The notes under the pieces are model-generated. The model was given only the letters and a program-made list of their open reading frames with translations, did no database searches and had not been told where the DNA came from. From contig DAOVUC010000059.1 in assembly GCA_030632765.1 (NCBI GenBank), positions 1-8,273 of the forward strand: a stretch of 8,273 nt of DNA. Reading direction: 5' to 3'. The DNA is from Candidatus Dadabacteria bacterium. Lineage in GTDB: Bacteria > Desulfobacterota_D > UBA1144 > Nemesobacterales > UBA2774. This document shows positions 7,668 to 8,273 of the stretch, one piece after another (the first letter of the stretch is position 1; each line of letters starts with the position of its first letter). A program made the translations under genes and the position numbers.

Positions 7668-8273
7668 ATGCGTAGAAGTAGATATTTTGTTCTATTTAGT
7701 ATTTTAGCAATTTTTTACTTGGTATCTTGTGATTCAAGCGGAGACAGTTCCACAATTCCTCCGGCACCTCCGGACCCCGGCATAGAAACCAATTTAGCCT
7801 GGTAAACGCTTTTAATGATCTTACTTTTGACAGACCCCTTGATATTCAAAACGCCGGCGACGGCACGAACCGGCTGTTTGTCGTCGAACAAAGAGGCGTA
7901 ATACACGTCGTTGACGATATTCCCCTGACTAATCAGAGCGAAGCTCAGCTAAACGGCGTAGACGCCGCGTCAAACGTATTTCTGGATATAGAGAACCGGG
8001 TATCCGCCGATGGAGGTGAATTGGGAATGCTTGGGCTCGCATTCCATCCCGATTATGAAGTCAACGGTCTCTTTTATGTTAATTACATTGCGGACAACCC
8101 CCTTAGAAACGTAATTTCACAGTTCTCCGTGAGCAGTGAAGACCCTACCGAAGCGGATGCCGACAGTGAGGTAATTTTGCTCGAATTTGAACAGCCTCAC
8201 CCCTTTCATAATGGCGGCCAGCTTGTGTTTGGGCCTAACGAATGGTTCCTCTATATCTCGGTGGGGGACGGGG
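7668..8273 (+). pseudogene. PQQ-dependent sugar dehydrogenase-like lipoprotein (glucose/sorbosone dehydrogenase family), frameshifted and cut by the window end
   Basis: The frame from ATG 7668 encodes 45 residues: MRRSR, a hydrophobic stretch, lipobox LVSC (18-21, lipidated Cys at 21), then a Ser/Pro-rich linker ending ETNLAW at a TAA (7803-7805). The catalytic domain continues in the -1 frame from 7802, read as VNAFNDLTFDRP, then AGDGTNRLFVVEQRG, LGMLGLAFHPDY, and PHPFHNGGQLVFGP to FLYISVGDG at the window edge. These are typical blade motifs of soluble glucose/L-sorbosone dehydrogenase beta-propellers, which oxidise sugars with PQQ in the periplasm; HNGG probably carries the active-site His. 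One extra base near 7797-7803 would restore a single protein, so the gene has a one-base deletion or the sequence an error. The downstream frame stays open with conserved motifs, so decay would be recent. The last two thirds or so of the gene lie outside the window. Confidence 0.75.

Noticed and set aside
7785..7806. Programmed -1 ribosomal frameshift in the dehydrogenase gene
   Set aside because: No X XXY YYZ heptamer is in register before the TAA, and no obvious downstream stem-loop is seen; a mutation or sequence error is simpler.
7715..7906. Minus-strand 63-codon frame opposite the dehydrogenase gene
   Set aside because: It is the antisense of the lipoprotein linker and the first propeller blade, and spans the frameshift only by chance.

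Overview
The window looks like an ordinary chromosomal segment of a moderately AT-rich, Gram-negative-type bacterium. Shine-Dalgarno sites are clear before most genes. The translation genes are bacterial, and the last gene encodes a lipoprotein-type, PQQ-sugar-dehydrogenase-like protein. A short EF-Ts of about 200 residues and an rpsB-tsf-pyrH-frr cluster without uppS/cdsA behind it suggest a lineage outside the well-studied Gammaproteobacteria. A deltaproteobacterial or related uncultured phylum is a guess, not something the sequence proves.

Layout. (1) Positions 1-104 hold no gene I can support; frame 1 is open for 11 codons to a stop at 34-36, which could be the tail of an upstream gene. 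(2) Positions 105-1779, minus strand: a two-gene lipid cluster, a YegS/DagK-type lipid kinase followed by a PlsC-type acyltransferase. Both families can make phosphatidic acid, from diacylglycerol and from lysophosphatidic acid respectively. (3) Positions 1780-1939: a divergent promoter region. (4) Positions 1940-4934, plus strand: rpsB, tsf, pyrH and frr, i.e. ribosomal protein S2, EF-Ts, UMP kinase and ribosome recycling factor, very closely packed. (5) Positions 5068-5304, plus strand: a 78-residue protein of unknown function with two predicted membrane helices. It converges on serS and the two stop codons share the tetramer TTAA. (6) Positions 5301-6581, minus strand: serS, seryl-tRNA synthetase. 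(7) Positions 6582-6884: a 303-bp divergent intergenic region with a 14-bp tandem repeat, a good sigma70-like promoter and a perfect 12-bp palindrome. (8) Positions 6885-7604, plus strand: a UPF0173-type metal-dependent hydrolase. (9) From 7668 to the window end, plus strand: a glucose/sorbosone-dehydrogenase-type lipoprotein gene. Its signal and linker segment is out of frame by one base with the catalytic domain, and its 3' end lies beyond the window.

How it works together: the central block is translation and nucleotide housekeeping (S2, EF-Ts, RRF, SerRS, UMP kinase), flanked by phospholipid synthesis genes on one side and by a metal-dependent hydrolase and an envelope sugar dehydrogenase on the other. 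I see no mobile element, CRISPR array, tRNA, rRNA or defence system. No clearly novel multi-gene system is visible. The points most worth a second look are the frameshifted dehydrogenase, the small membrane protein locus, the tandem repeat and palindrome between serS and the hydrolase, and the long acidic tail on S2.
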